A DNA stretch of 64,000 nt from Bacteroidota bacterium (GCA_018267385.1 JAFDYN010000007.1:434001-498000); one strand, 5' to 3'; shown: positions 1-10,169, counted from the first letter of the stretch. Notes: generated from the letters alone by a model not told the origin. A program made the numbers and translations.

Positions 1-1094
1 GTCTGCACTATGTAGATGCGGCTAGATAAAGCGGAAAGATCCAAGGTACGATCAGTAGTCCAATCACCTATCATCTGACCGTATATATCTGAAAGGCATA
101 CTTTCTGGCCCGGCTGGAGATCCATATGCAGTACATTGTCAGCCGGATTGGGATATACCTTGAGGTTTTGACCTTCCAGGTTTACTATCCCGGTAGGTGC
201 CGTGCAGGTTCGCTGCTTTACGCTTCCTGCATCAGCTGTGTATACACTATCAAAAGTAGCCTGAGCAGGAGTGTTTCCATTCAGGTAAAAATCCAGATAA
301 GGATATAAATAGCTAAGTACTGTACTGATCTGTGCCGATTGGGACAGCGGCGGATTGGCGCAGCCGGAAAAGGTCTCGCCAATACCGCATTGTGCATTGC
401 TTAGGCCAAAATTGCAATGCGAAGCACCGGTGATCTCTATCAGCCATTTGCAGGCGGCGGTCGTAGCATTGTAGGTAGGTAGCTGATTGGTACTATAGGG
501 AGCTATGCAATCATATGATCCGGCAAAGCTCAGATAGGGTTTTGTCAGATACTGGGCCGCAGTGATGGAGGACGGATTGGTGGTCGCTTCTGCTAATGTA
601 AAGTAACAGGTAGCACTGTCCCCGTACTGGGCAGAGAGCACTGTAGCTCCCCCACCCATGGAGTGGCCGGCTATAGCGCCACGGGGCACGATATGCCCCA
701 TAAACTGTGAGGAACCATTACTACCCTCTGCTATCAAGGTCTGGTAAATGAAGAGCAGGTCTTTGGCAAAATCTGCATGGCTGGGAGAGAAGCTATTCTC
801 CGTATTGGCAAAGGCTACAATGTAACCGCGCTCCACGAGCGAATCAGCAAATGGATAATACGCAGATGCCGTCATCTGAAAGCCATGTCCAAATACGACA
901 AAGGGGAAAGTACCAGGTGCCACTCCCACACCATTACCTGCCGAAACGCCGGGATAATGTATTTCCACAGGCACGGAGCGATTGCTTCTGGCGGGATCAG
1001 TATATGTGGTGGTGAGCGTGCCTACAGGATACGGCTGCGCTATCAGTCCGCAGAAGATAAGGGAAAAAATGACGAGGGTAGAGAGCTTATTCAT
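1..1094 (-). CDS. Secreted alpha/beta hydrolase with T9SS type A sorting tail (3' end outside window)
   Basis: The reverse strand reads continuously from an ATG at 1092-1094 to the window edge, about 364 codons, so the stop lies outside. Residues 1-20 form a signal peptide ending in IAQ. The body is an alpha/beta hydrolase of the dienelactone-hydrolase/PET-hydrolase-like class: an oxyanion region FGHGF near residue 68, the nucleophile elbow GHSMGG with Ser145, a later FAGSYD carrying the likely Asp and a GASH carrying the likely His. Several Cys residues suggest disulfides. Near the edge KVYPNPADN starts a type A C-terminal sorting domain, so the enzyme should be exported through the outer membrane by the type IX system. 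The substrate (ester, polyester or acyl lipid) cannot be told from sequence. It has its own short upstream gap to the next leftward gene. Confidence 0.85.
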   Translation of the reverse strand, partial: MNKLSTLVIFSLIFCGLIAQPYPVGTLTTTYTDPARSNRSVPVEIHYPGVSAGNGVGVAPGTFPFVVFGHGFQMTASAYYPFADSLVERGYIVAFANTENSFSPSHADFAKDLLFIYQTLIAEGSNGSSQFMGHIVPRGAIAGHSMGGGATVLSAQYGDSATCYFTLAEATTNPSSITAAQYLTKPYLSFAGSYDCIAPYSTNQLPTYNATTAACKWLIEITGASHCNFGLSNAQCGIGETFSGCANPPLSQSAQISTVLSYLYPYLDFYLNGNTPAQATFDSVYTADAGSVKQRTCTAPTGIVNLEGQNLKVYPNPADNVLHMDLQPGQKVCLSDIYGQMIGDWTTDRTLDLSALSSRIYIVQ

Positions 1095-1163
1095 AAAGCA
1101 GTTTTGGTATTATAAATATATCAAACAGCCTCTTAAATAAGAAGTTCTGCCGGCAGGCTGCAA

Positions 1164-1817
1164 TTATGGCAATTGCTTCATCCGCAGGTACGGATTGTGG
1201 CTACGCTCCAGCCCGATGCTCGTATCTCTGCCGTGGCCGCAGTACACACGTGTATCATCGGGTAGTTTAAGCATCGTATCTGTCAGAGTGCGATACAGGG
1301 TGGTGCCATCTGCTCCAGGTAGGTCATAGCGACCTATGCTCTGGTAAAACAATACATCGCCACTTACTACATATTTGTCTGCTGGATTGTAAAAGCTAAT
1401 ACTGCCCGGGGAGTGCCCGGGAGTGAAAAGGACCTTAAGAGTAGTATTGCCAAATTTTACCTCATCACCTTCATGGAGGTAGCCTTTGACCGGTGGCATC
1501 GCATCCATCTCTATACCAAACATCTCACCAAATCCCGGAGCATCGGCCAGTACCTGCTCCTCCAGCGGGTGTATCTCCAGGCCGATGTTATATGTATTCG
1601 CTATCAGTGGGTTGCCAGGTATATGGTCTACATGGCAGTGGGTATTGAGCAGGCGTACCGGTTTGAGCTGCAGGCGGCTGATCTCAGCTACGAGTTCTTC
1701 TCTCTCCCGGGCGTTAGAGCAGCCCGGATCTATGATCACGCATTCGGAGGTTTCATCGTATATGATAAAAGTATTCTCCATGATAGGTCCGAATGTCAAT
1801 TTAACAACCTGGCTCAC
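1164..1817 (-). CDS. MBL-fold metallo-hydrolase (glyoxalase II-like)
   Basis: This 217-residue protein is a metallo-beta-lactamase-fold hydrolase of the small glyoxalase II-like group common in Bacteroidota. All metal ligands are visible: H60, H62, D64 and H65 in the THCHVDH motif, H135 in TPGHSPGS, D154 in SGDVLF and H195 in CGHG, so a two-metal site should form. The reading frame starts with GTG at 1815-1817, and the N-terminus (QVVKLTFGPIMENTFIIYDE) fits the family start well. Likely activity is thioester hydrolysis (S-lactoylglutathione-type or a related acyl thiol) in the cytoplasm, but the substrate is not fixed by the motif. No signal peptide is seen. It is read in the same direction as the secreted hydrolase to its left. 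Confidence 0.88.
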   Translation of the reverse strand: MSQVVKLTFGPIMENTFIIYDETSECVIIDPGCSNAREREELVAEISRLQLKPVRLLNTHCHVDHIPGNPLIANTYNIGLEIHPLEEQVLADAPGFGEMFGIEMDAMPPVKGYLHEGDEVKFGNTTLKVLFTPGHSPGSISFYNPADKYVVSGDVLFYQSIGRYDLPGADGTTLYRTLTDTMLKLPDDTRVYCGHGRDTSIGLERSHNPYLRMKQLP

Positions 1818-1872
1818 TGCTTTGTGGTTTTGAAGATTATTAACTAATTATGGTATCAAACTAAGGCATTTA

Positions 1873-1904
1873 TTGCCGTTTTTCGATGCCTTGTGTTAAT
1901 TTTA
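1873..1904 (+). promoter_or_regulatory. Candidate promoter for the TolB-like gene
   Basis: ATTG ends at 1875, followed after 21 bases by TAATTTTA (1897-1904), a 7-of-8 match to the Bacteroidota -7 element TAnnTTTG. Transcription would begin at about 1910, which would exclude the ATG at 1909 and favour the ATG at 1966 that begins a signal peptide. Confidence 0.4.
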
Positions 1905-1965
1905 TTCAATGCTGCTACCCGGCCCTATTTCCAGACTTAACCTTGATCGCATCCGTGCCTTCCCT

Positions 1966-4900
1966 ATGTGCTTTAAGCTGGGCCTGACTGTGCTTGTTTC
2001 TATTATAGCAGCTGCACAGGTACATAGTCAGGCTGCCACCGTCACATTCGGTCAAAACCGTGTGCAATACAAGGACTTTGACTGGCAGTACTATGAGTCG
2101 GATCATTTCATCACATACTTTTACCCGGGGGGACAGGACATTGCCAAGTATGTGATCAAATCTGCCGAAGATAATATGCAGCCGATAGCTGACCTGCTCA
2201 ACTATAAGCTAAGGCGGAAACTGAACATCATAGTCTACAATACGATCAACGATCAGAATCAAACTAATATCGGTATCTACGCGCCACCGGCCAATCAGGG
2301 CACCTCGGTAGATCTGGCCAACTATAAGATATTCGTGCATTTCACCGGAGATCACGCGGACCTGGACAGGCAGATACGCATGGGGTTAGCGCGTGCCTAT
2401 GTAGACCGTCAGTCCAGCGGATCAGGTATCGGAGAGATCGTCTCCAATGCGATATTATTCAACCAGCCTGATTGGTACCGACTGGGGCTGATATCCTATC
2501 TGGGTGAAAACTGGAGCTCTGATATGGAGGATCACCTGCGCGATGGTATCATGAGCGGGCGTTTCCGCCGGCTCAATAAACTCAGCCCGGAGGAGGCCGC
2601 ATTTGTGGGCCACTCCATCTGGCACTACATAGATGAGGTATACGGCAAAAGCACAGTAGGCAACCTGCAATACCTGGCACGTATCAATAGGAGCGTGGAC
2701 AATGGCTTTCTTTTTGCACTAGGTGTCAACCTCAATGAGACGCTTCAGAACTGGTACAAATACTATGTGGCGAGATTCAATAACGAGGTAAAATATACTA
2801 ATCCCAGAGAAGATAAAGACCTGATCAAGATACGCCACCGGCAGGAGACAGAATACTATCAGCCGAGGCTGAGTCCTGACGGCCGATATGTAGCATATGC
2901 CTCCAATAACCTGGGCAGGTATAAAATTCACCTGATGGATCTGGAGCATCACAAGAAAAAAGTGATCTATCGCGGCGGATGGCGTACTAAGACCATGTGG
3001 ACTGATTTTGCCATGCCGCTCATAGCCTGGGCGCCAAAGAGCGATAAGCTCGGCTTTATGTTTGATAAAAAGATGATCGTCCGGCTAGGCGAATATGCCA
3101 TCCAGAAAGAAAAGGGGAAACGCCGCAAGGAATATCACAGGATAGAAAAGTTTCCAAAGGTCACTGCGTTTACATATGTAGATAGCAAGCAGTTGGCTAT
3201 GGCGGCGGTGCGAAACGGGCAGTCTGATATCGTACTGTATAGTATCGCCTCGCAAACCGTGAAGCAGATCACTGATGACTATTACGACGACTTTACTCCG
3301 GCTGTGGTCATGGTAGACAGTATACGCGGCGTGGTATTTGCGAGCAATAGGACGGATGATACACTGCGCCGGCAGCGGTACGACTCGCAGGTTTTTGACA
3401 AGCAGACGGATCTCTTCTTTTTCCCCCTCGATGGTGAGGAAGGTGATAATGTCCTTTATCGGATCACTAACACCCCCAACGCTAATGAAAGCTATCCGCA
3501 ACAATTCAATGATGATTATTTCTCCTATCTGAGTGAGGCCAATGGTATCCGCAATCAATGGCTATCAGGCCTGGAAGATGTTTTTGATCACAACCAGAAA
3601 ACCTACCGCTTTTTCAATCGTGAGACAAATGAGGATGACTCTATCAGCCTGCCCGAAGATATGGACTGGCGGCTGGTGCTGGATACATCTATCATCACCC
3701 TGAGAGGGGTCACACAGGAGGCTGTGGACAGGATACAAGGCCGCACCATACAATACTCCAACTGGTCTTCCAATATCAGAGAGCAAAATGTAGCCCCTGA
3801 TAAAGATCTGGCTATGGATATGGTCTACCACAAGGGGCGCAACGAGTTTTATAGATATCAGATCAATACAGGTAAACCAGCTAAACAAACCTATATCCAG
3901 ACGGACTATATCAAGCGCCGCAACAACGTAATGCTGGCAGAAGATTCTTTGAAGAAAGCTGAAGAGGAAAAAAAGCGTGCAGAGTATGAGTCTCATTTTA
4001 AAGGAGGCAAAAAGGTGTACTCCGGTCATGACTTTCAGAGTGAATATGACTATGGCGTCAAACTTTTTGATTGGGATAGCGTAGCAGCCATCACGGAGTC
4101 GCCTACAGGATTGCCCAATACTCCGGCACAGACAGGATATATTTTCAGATTCTCCAAAGTACGTCCATACTTTGTACGCTTTATGATCGACAATTTTGCT
4201 GCGCAACTGGATAATACGCCAATAGTCACGACCTATCAGCCATTCAATCCGCAAAATCCCGGCTATATGTATCAGCCGCTCAATGCGCTCTTCAAGATCG
4301 GTATCACAGATATTTTTGAAGATTACCGCCTTTATGGAGGTATCACTTTACCACTTACCGGGGCAGCAGGCTTTAGCTTCAAGGATCTGGGTTATTTCCT
4401 GACCTATGAAAACCTCAAAAAAAGGTGGGATAAAAAGTTTACCGTATACTATCAGGGCTTCAGCAATATAGCTACAGATAAAGTGCCGTTTTACAACACA
4501 CCGATACCTGAAAACATAGGCGGTGTGCTATATACTGTCAAAACCACCTATCTCGAATCTCAGTTCAAATATCCATTTGATGTATTTCACCGGATCGGCC
4601 TCGGAATGGGCTATCGCAATGATAGATATGTCTTTAAATCTCTTGACACCTTCAGCCTAAATCTGCCGACATATGCCACCAATTGGGTATTTGTAAAAGG
4701 TGAATATGTTTTCGACAATACGATAGATGTCATGTCTAACATCAAGCGTGGTTTTCGGGCAAAAGCTTTCGTAGAATTTCATAAAGAATTTCCTACTCAG
4801 CTGAGTGGTGGGGTGCGTGTACCGGGCTGGAACAACCAATATTTCACTGAGATCGGATTTGATGCACGATACTACCTGAAAATATGGCACCAGATGACAT

Positions 4901-5463
4901 TTGCGGCCAGAATGAGTTTTGCCACCTCACTAGGCAATGCTAAGATGATCCACTATTTGGGCGGATTGGACAATAATCTCCTCAGCGTGCGCACATCCTC
5001 ACAGGCACTGGTACAGGCCCCGATCAATGATAAAACAAACTACGTATACCAGACTATAGCCGCGCCGATGCGAGGATTCACCTCAAACTCGCGAAACGGC
5101 AATAGCTATGCCCTGATCAATGCTGAGCTGCGGATACCGCTGATCACGATGCTGATGAACAGGCCTTCTAGGTCAGAGTTTGTGCGAAACTTTATGATCG
5201 TAGGATTTATGGATTGCGGTACAGCCTGGGAGGGGTTGAGTCCTTTCTCAGATAATAATCCGCTCTTCACGGTTCAGTACACCAATTCCGCATCGGTGGT
5301 CACCGTCAAACAATATAAGACACCGGTGATTTTGGGTACAGGTTTTGGGCTCCGGACATCACTACTCGGGTACTTCATCAAGTTTGATACTGCCTGGGGG
5401 TTGGATACGGGGCTCTGGAGCGATAAGCCGATATATTATCTGAGCTTTGGTTATGATTTTTAA
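1966..5463 (+). CDS. TolB-like beta-propeller and outer-membrane barrel protein
   Basis: The protein is 1165 residues from the ATG at 1966; an in-frame ATG at 1909 would add 19 residues before the hydrophobic signal segment (MCFKLGLTVLVSIIAAAQ). After the signal peptide comes a region resembling the degenerate peptidase-MA-like domain found in TolB-like proteins; the HExxH position reads VGHSIWHYIDE, so it is probably not a protease. Around residue 300 a WD40-like/PD40 propeller begins (PRLSPDGRYVAYAS). A charged helical stretch (LKKAEEEKKRAEYES) lies before a C-terminal region rich in alternating aromatic strands that ends in YDF, typical of an outer-membrane barrel. Role is unknown; envelope assembly or a surface complex is plausible. 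It leads a rightward cluster with lptB, an LPS export gene. Confidence 0.75.
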   Translation: MCFKLGLTVLVSIIAAAQVHSQAATVTFGQNRVQYKDFDWQYYESDHFITYFYPGGQDIAKYVIKSAEDNMQPIADLLNYKLRRKLNIIVYNTINDQNQTNIGIYAPPANQGTSVDLANYKIFVHFTGDHADLDRQIRMGLARAYVDRQSSGSGIGEIVSNAILFNQPDWYRLGLISYLGENWSSDMEDHLRDGIMSGRFRRLNKLSPEEAAFVGHSIWHYIDEVYGKSTVGNLQYLARINRSVDNGFLFALGVNLNETLQNWYKYYVARFNNEVKYTNPREDKDLIKIRHRQETEYYQPRLSPDGRYVAYASNNLGRYKIHLMDLEHHKKKVIYRGGWRTKTMWTDFAMPLIAWAPKSDKLGFMFDKKMIVRLGEYAIQKEKGKRRKEYHRIEKFPKVTAFTYVDSKQLAMAAVRNGQSDIVLYSIASQTVKQITDDYYDDFTPAVVMVDSIRGVVFASNRTDDTLRRQRYDSQVFDKQTDLFFFPLDGEEGDNVLYRITNTPNANESYPQQFNDDYFSYLSEANGIRNQWLSGLEDVFDHNQKTYRFFNRETNEDDSISLPEDMDWRLVLDTSIITLRGVTQEAVDRIQGRTIQYSNWSSNIREQNVAPDKDLAMDMVYHKGRNEFYRYQINTGKPAKQTYIQTDYIKRRNNVMLAEDSLKKAEEEKKRAEYESHFKGGKKVYSGHDFQSEYDYGVKLFDWDSVAAITESPTGLPNTPAQTGYIFRFSKVRPYFVRFMIDNFAAQLDNTPIVTTYQPFNPQNPGYMYQPLNALFKIGITDIFEDYRLYGGITLPLTGAAGFSFKDLGYFLTYENLKKRWDKKFTVYYQGFSNIATDKVPFYNTPIPENIGGVLYTVKTTYLESQFKYPFDVFHRIGLGMGYRNDRYVFKSLDTFSLNLPTYATNWVFVKGEYVFDNTIDVMSNIKRGFRAKAFVEFHKEFPTQLSGGVRVPGWNNQYFTEIGFDARYYLKIWHQMTFAARMSFATSLGNAKMIHYLGGLDNNLLSVRTSSQALVQAPINDKTNYVYQTIAAPMRGFTSNSRNGNSYALINAELRIPLITMLMNRPSRSEFVRNFMIVGFMDCGTAWEGLSPFSDNNPLFTVQYTNSASVVTVKQYKTPVILGTGFGLRTSLLGYFIKFDTAWGLDTGLWSDKPIYYLSFGYDF

Positions 5464-5524
5464 TTTTGACTCGCAGACCGGTTTGACCAGCCCATTTGCT
5501 ATTGAATTATTCAGTTAGAGCAGC

Positions 5525-6274
5525 ATGATATTACGTGCAGAAAATCTCATAAAGAAATACGGTACCCGTACTGTAGTGAATAATGTCTCAGTCGAAGTAA
5601 AGCAAGGCGAGATAGTAGGGCTCCTGGGTCCGAACGGCGCGGGAAAAACCACTTCATTTTATATGACTGTGGGGCTGATCAAACCTGACAGCGGGCATGT
5701 CTATCTCGACACACTGGATATCACTACGCTGCCCATGTACAAACGCGCTCAGGCGGGTATAGGATATCTGCCTCAGGAGGCATCCGTTTTTCGCAATCTG
5801 AGTGTAGAGGACAATGTATCAGCGGTACTGGAACTGACAGACCTGACCAAAGCGCAGCAGAAGGAAAAGCTGGAGGCTCTATTGGAGGAGTTTGGGCTGA
5901 ATCGGGTGCGCACGGGTATGGGTAATGTGCTCAGCGGTGGCGAGCGTCGGCGTACCGAGATAGCGCGTGCGCTGGCCACTGATCCTAAATTTATATTGCT
6001 GGATGAGCCATTTGCGGGTATAGATCCTATAGCCGTAGAGGATATACAGCGTATCGTAGAGAAGCTCAAGCAAAAAAACATAGGCGTCCTGATCACAGAT
6101 CATAATGTGCAGGAGACACTGTCTATCACAGACCGCGCCTACCTCTTATTTGAGGGCAAAATACTAAAGGCAGGCACTGCTGAGGAGCTGGCTGCAGATG
6201 AGCAAGTGCGCAAGGTCTATCTCGGCCAGAACTTTGTACTGAGGCGCAAGAACCTGAGCGAAGCTAAACTCTGA
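5525..6274 (+). CDS. lptB: LPS export ABC transporter ATPase LptB
   Basis: The 249-residue ATPase has the full ABC set: Walker A GPNGAGKT (35-42), Q-loop Q84 in YLPQEAS, signature LSGGE (136-140), Walker B FILLDE (156-161) and the switch His193 in TDHNV. The length, the [10 protein letters not shown] segment and the LSGGERRR signature are typical of LptB, which powers extraction of lipopolysaccharide from the inner membrane with LptF and LptG. Those partners are not in this window. The stop codon overlaps the next start as TGATG, so it is probably translated together with the GH3-family gene. It follows the outer-membrane TolB-like gene by 61 bases with no terminator in between, suggesting cotranscription. 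Confidence 0.93.
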   Translation: MILRAENLIKKYGTRTVVNNVSVEVKQGEIVGLLGPNGAGKTTSFYMTVGLIKPDSGHVYLDTLDITTLPMYKRAQAGIGYLPQEASVFRNLSVEDNVSAVLELTDLTKAQQKEKLEALLEEFGLNRVRTGMGNVLSGGERRRTEIARALATDPKFILLDEPFAGIDPIAVEDIQRIVEKLKQKNIGVLITDHNVQETLSITDRAYLLFEGKILKAGTAEELAADEQVRKVYLGQNFVLRRKNLSEAKL

Positions 6275-7788
6275 TGCATCCCATCAATGAAATAGCGAAA
6301 TTCTACTTTAGTACCCGTGTCCCGGCCATTGATCATTTTCTGTCACACCCGGCAGAAACCCAGCAAAGAGTATTGACACATCTACTCAGCCGGGCACGTC
6401 ACACCATATATGGGCGGCAATACGGATTTGAGACTATAAAGAGCTATCGCCAGTTTGCTGCACAGGTACCCATTCATGATTATGATGGTCTGAAGCCTTG
6501 GTTTCAGCGCATGATGGATGGCGAGGCAGACGTACTCTGGCCCGGACGTATACAGTGGTTTGCTAAATCCAGCGGTACGACCAATGACGTGAGTAAATTC
6601 ATTCCACTGTCCGGGGAGGGACTACACCGATCACATATCAAGACAGGAAAAGACTTTCTGAGTATTTATTTGAAAAATAACCCGGCCAGCCGATTCTTTA
6701 CCGGCAAGGGTATAGTGATGGGCGGTGCAGGGAATGCTAATGCCGCGCATCCCGATATATTTATCGGCGATGTATCTGCCATCCTTATGAAAAACCTGGA
6801 TACCTGGATACAGTATTTCAGGGAACCAGGCCTGGATGTGGCGCTCATGCCAAAATGGGAAGAAAAATTGGACCGTATCGCTTCGGTCACCATGCAGCAG
6901 AATGTGACCAACATCTCCGGAGTGCCGTCCTGGACCCTCCTGCTTTTGAAGAAGGTTTTAGAAAAAACCGGCAAGACCCTTATCTCTGAGGTATGGCCTC
7001 ATCTGGAGCTATACTCTCACGGTGGAGTTGGGTTTGCCCCATATCGTAAGCAATTTGAAGAAATAATCGGGCGACCGGTATTTTACCAGAATGTATACAA
7101 CGCCTCAGAGGGCTTTTTTGCCTGGCAGGATACGCTGGATAGTGACGATATGCTCCTACATTTAGATAATGGCGTCTTTTATGAGTTTATACCCTTTAAT
7201 GGAAATATGAAAACTCAGGATGCAGTCAATATAGACGATGTGCGCCCGGGTGTCAATTATGCAATGATGATCAGTACTAACTCGGGACTCTGGCGGTATC
7301 TCATAGGAGATACTGTCCAGTTTACCAGTACAGCGCCCCATCGCATCAAGATAACAGGCCGCACCAGGCAGTATATCAATGTGTGGGGCGAAGAGGTCAC
7401 TGTAAACAATACGGATAAAGCTATCTCTGAGAGCTGCGCAGAGATGGATGTCCAGGTGTCTGAATACACCGTAGCTCCGATACATACAGATAGCTATAGC
7501 AGCGGTCGTCATGAGTGGGCTATCGAGTTTAGCAAAGAACCGGCAGATCTGGGGCTTTTCGCGAGGACACTAGACCAGAAGCTGCAATCACTCAACTCGG
7601 ATTACGCCGCCAAAAGATCCGGTGGCCTCGTACTAGACACCCTGGCGGTGGCGCCATTGAATACGGGCAGCTTTTATCAGTGGATGGACCGGCATCATAA
7701 GCTGGGCAGCCAGTGCAAGATACCACGCCTCAGCAATGAGCGCAAGATGATAGATGAACTAAAGGACATCTCCCGGGTTATACGCTGA
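6274..7788 (+). CDS. GH3 auxin-responsive promoter family protein
   Basis: This 504-residue protein belongs to the GH3 family of adenylate-forming acyl-acid amido synthetases. The three nucleotide motifs are visible: SSGTTNDVSKF (motif I, near residue 104), YNASEGFFAW (motif II, near residue 278) and YLIGDTVQF (motif III, near residue 350). In plants GH3 enzymes join hormones to amino acids; the bacterial homologues are widespread in Bacteroidota but their substrates are not settled. Here the ATG shares one base with the lptB stop (TGATG), which argues for coupled translation and a possible envelope or lipid-related job, though that is only context. No signal peptide or membrane segment is seen. 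Confidence 0.88.
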   Translation: MHPINEIAKFYFSTRVPAIDHFLSHPAETQQRVLTHLLSRARHTIYGRQYGFETIKSYRQFAAQVPIHDYDGLKPWFQRMMDGEADVLWPGRIQWFAKSSGTTNDVSKFIPLSGEGLHRSHIKTGKDFLSIYLKNNPASRFFTGKGIVMGGAGNANAAHPDIFIGDVSAILMKNLDTWIQYFREPGLDVALMPKWEEKLDRIASVTMQQNVTNISGVPSWTLLLLKKVLEKTGKTLISEVWPHLELYSHGGVGFAPYRKQFEEIIGRPVFYQNVYNASEGFFAWQDTLDSDDMLLHLDNGVFYEFIPFNGNMKTQDAVNIDDVRPGVNYAMMISTNSGLWRYLIGDTVQFTSTAPHRIKITGRTRQYINVWGEEVTVNNTDKAISESCAEMDVQVSEYTVAPIHTDSYSSGRHEWAIEFSKEPADLGLFARTLDQKLQSLNSDYAAKRSGGLVLDTLAVAPLNTGSFYQWMDRHHKLGSQCKIPRLSNERKMIDELKDISRVIR

Positions 7789-7844
7789 GCCCTGTTGAAA
7801 CTAATGACTTGCATATTTTGAATGATGGGATTAAATTGGGGATT

Positions 7845-10124
7845 ATGAGCGGCATCGAGCTAGACAATTCTGCGGATATCGGCACCAGATATGATGCGGA
7901 TATCCGCTGCATGGTAGATATCGCACCCTACCCGGCACTCATTCATCACAACGGCACGATCAAATACGCTAACAATCTCGCAAAGTCGCTATTGAAAGAG
8001 GAGGGGACAGACCTGACTGGTCAAAACCTGTTTGACTATATCTATGCCGACGATATACAGGCTGTGCTGGATGCTGCACAGAAGTACAATAACTCCGATG
8101 ACAGCAATATCCTGCACGTACGGGTGATAGATACAGCCGGTACTGTGCTGAAGGTACAAGGGAAAAGTATATCTATACAGTACGGAGGGCAGTTATGCCG
8201 CTATATACACGTATATAATTTTGACCGTGCAGAGCAGGCACTCGGCCAGATGCATGAGAAAGAGGAGATACTCACCAAGATACTGGAGATCCTGCCTGAT
8301 AGCCTGCTGGTGACAGACAGTACCAATCGCAAAATACTCTATAGCAATAAGTCTATGGTGCGAAATCTCGGATATGAGGCGGAAGATTTTACAGACGAAT
8401 ATGTTTTTATAGAAAGCAAGATACACCCGGAGGATCTACACAAGATCGTAGCATTTAGAGAAGAATTGACTGCCGCTACCGGAGACGGGACATTCCGCTC
8501 GGTGGAATATAGAGTCAGGGACAAAACCGGAAACTGGCGATGGATGATGAGCCGTAGCATCAGCACCACCGGCGTCAAATTAGGATCCGGCAATGTAAAC
8601 TATAGCATCGTGCAGGATATCACGGCGCGCAAAGAAAAGGAACAAGAATTACTACGCAATCAGACCTTTCAGCAAAAGGTAAATCATACATCCCCTGTCC
8701 TGATCAGCATATTTGATCTGGAAAAGATGTCTTCCATATATCAGAGTAAGGATATGGCAGAGTGGTTCAGGTACACACCTGATACATTTCCTGCCAGATC
8801 CTTTGATGTGATTCATCCCGACTACCAGCAGGACGCTATGGATAGTATCCGGCAGGCGGCCCAGCTCGCAGATGGTCATGTACAGACTACTGTTTATCCC
8901 GCAGTGCAGGGCGATGGACACATTAAGTTCCTCCTGACGCGTACGGCAGTATTTCAGAGAGATGATGCCGGCCGGGCCACTCAGGTACTGATGGTACATA
9001 GTGATATTACCGATCTGAAGGAAATAGAATCCCGGCTGGATCGCAGCGAAGAGACGCGCAAAGCTATTCTGCATACCATACCGGATATGGTGGTCATCAC
9101 TGATATGGATGGTGAGATTTTTGATTTCTACCCCAATGAACTTTTCCGAGATGTTCTCAGCTCGTTCAATTTTATAGGAAAAAAGATAGCGCAGCTATTG
9201 ACCCCGGAGAATACGAAAGCTGTGCTGGATGCAGTAGCGGGCGTACTCCGTGACAATAGGCTGCACACCATAGACCTGGCTCACAGCGGGCGGGAGACAA
9301 CTTACTATATGGAGCTGCGTATCAGTCCATTCATAGATGACAAAGTGGTGATCGTAGCGCGCGATATAGCTGAGCAGAAAGAGCATCAGGATAAAATAGA
9401 TCACTACAATAAGGAGCTGTTTGCTAAAAATCAGGAGCTGGAGCGCTATATCACATCAAACTCAGAGCTGGAAAAATTTGCCTACATCGCCTCGCATGAC
9501 CTCCGGGAGCCTCTCCGCAGCCTTACCGGATTTGCACAGCTGCTGCAAAAGCGCAATGAAGGGAAACTGACAAGGGAATCAGAAGAGTTTATAGAAAACA
9601 TAATCAACGGAGCCCACCGGATGAATACCCTGGTGAGCGGTCTGCTGGAGTACTCCCGTATCACCAGCGCGGGCAAACCTTTTGCCAACGTGCAGATACC
9701 TGACCTGATCCGTAAGGTAAAGTCGGACCTCAAGATCTCTATAGAGGAGAACAAGGCTGAGGTTATACTTTTTGACCTGCCCAATCTCTACTGCGATGAG
9801 CTACAGATGCGCCAGCTCTTCCAGAATCTGATCAGCAATGCTATTAAATTCCGCTCTGAGGCATCTCCTATCGTCAAAATATCTGCAGAGCAGCAGGAGC
9901 GCCACTGGCTATTTAAGGTGGAAGACAATGGGATAGGCCTGGATCCACGCTACAAGGAGCAGGTATTCCAGATATTCACCCGGCTACACTCTCAGGACAA
10001 ATACCAAGGCTCCGGCATAGGCCTGTCGGTATGCAAGAAGATCATAGAGCGGCACGGGGGCCGCATCTGGCTGGAGTCTACGCCAGGCCATGGTGCTACA
10101 ATATTCTTTACCGTAGCAGTTTAG
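7845..10124 (+). CDS. Multi-PAS sensor histidine kinase
   Basis: The protein is 759 residues from the ATG at 7845; a TTG at 7809 would add 12 residues with no better support. It contains four successive PAS-type sensing modules (roughly residues 20-120, 140-260, 270-390 and 400-520; the second carries a clear PAC end, WRWMMSRSI). A short coiled coil (KELFAKNQELERYITSN) leads into the HisKA helix with the phosphoaccepting His551 in SHDLREPL. The HATPase domain has an N box (NLISNAIKF), G1 (VEDNGIGLD), F box (VFQIFTRLH) and G2 (GSGIGLSV). No membrane segment is evident, so it is probably a soluble kinase sensing an internal signal. No response regulator lies nearby; an orphan kinase is likely. 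Confidence 0.9.
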   Translation: MSGIELDNSADIGTRYDADIRCMVDIAPYPALIHHNGTIKYANNLAKSLLKEEGTDLTGQNLFDYIYADDIQAVLDAAQKYNNSDDSNILHVRVIDTAGTVLKVQGKSISIQYGGQLCRYIHVYNFDRAEQALGQMHEKEEILTKILEILPDSLLVTDSTNRKILYSNKSMVRNLGYEAEDFTDEYVFIESKIHPEDLHKIVAFREELTAATGDGTFRSVEYRVRDKTGNWRWMMSRSISTTGVKLGSGNVNYSIVQDITARKEKEQELLRNQTFQQKVNHTSPVLISIFDLEKMSSIYQSKDMAEWFRYTPDTFPARSFDVIHPDYQQDAMDSIRQAAQLADGHVQTTVYPAVQGDGHIKFLLTRTAVFQRDDAGRATQVLMVHSDITDLKEIESRLDRSEETRKAILHTIPDMVVITDMDGEIFDFYPNELFRDVLSSFNFIGKKIAQLLTPENTKAVLDAVAGVLRDNRLHTIDLAHSGRETTYYMELRISPFIDDKVVIVARDIAEQKEHQDKIDHYNKELFAKNQELERYITSNSELEKFAYIASHDLREPLRSLTGFAQLLQKRNEGKLTRESEEFIENIINGAHRMNTLVSGLLEYSRITSAGKPFANVQIPDLIRKVKSDLKISIEENKAEVILFDLPNLYCDELQMRQLFQNLISNAIKFRSEASPIVKISAEQQERHWLFKVEDNGIGLDPRYKEQVFQIFTRLHSQDKYQGSGIGLSVCKKIIERHGGRIWLESTPGHGATIFFTVAV

Positions 10125-10140
10125 GCATTGTTTTTACGTT

Positions 10141-10148
10141 TATATTTG
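10141..10148 (+). promoter_or_regulatory. Predicted -7 element
   Basis: TATATTTG matches the Bacteroidota -7 consensus TAnnTTTG exactly. It lies 17 bases after the kinase stop and 21 bases before the ATG at 10170, and so supports that start over the TTG at 10128. No good -33 TTG is seen at the usual distance. Confidence 0.45.
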
Positions 10149-10169
10149 CGCAGAATTTTTCTCCCATTC

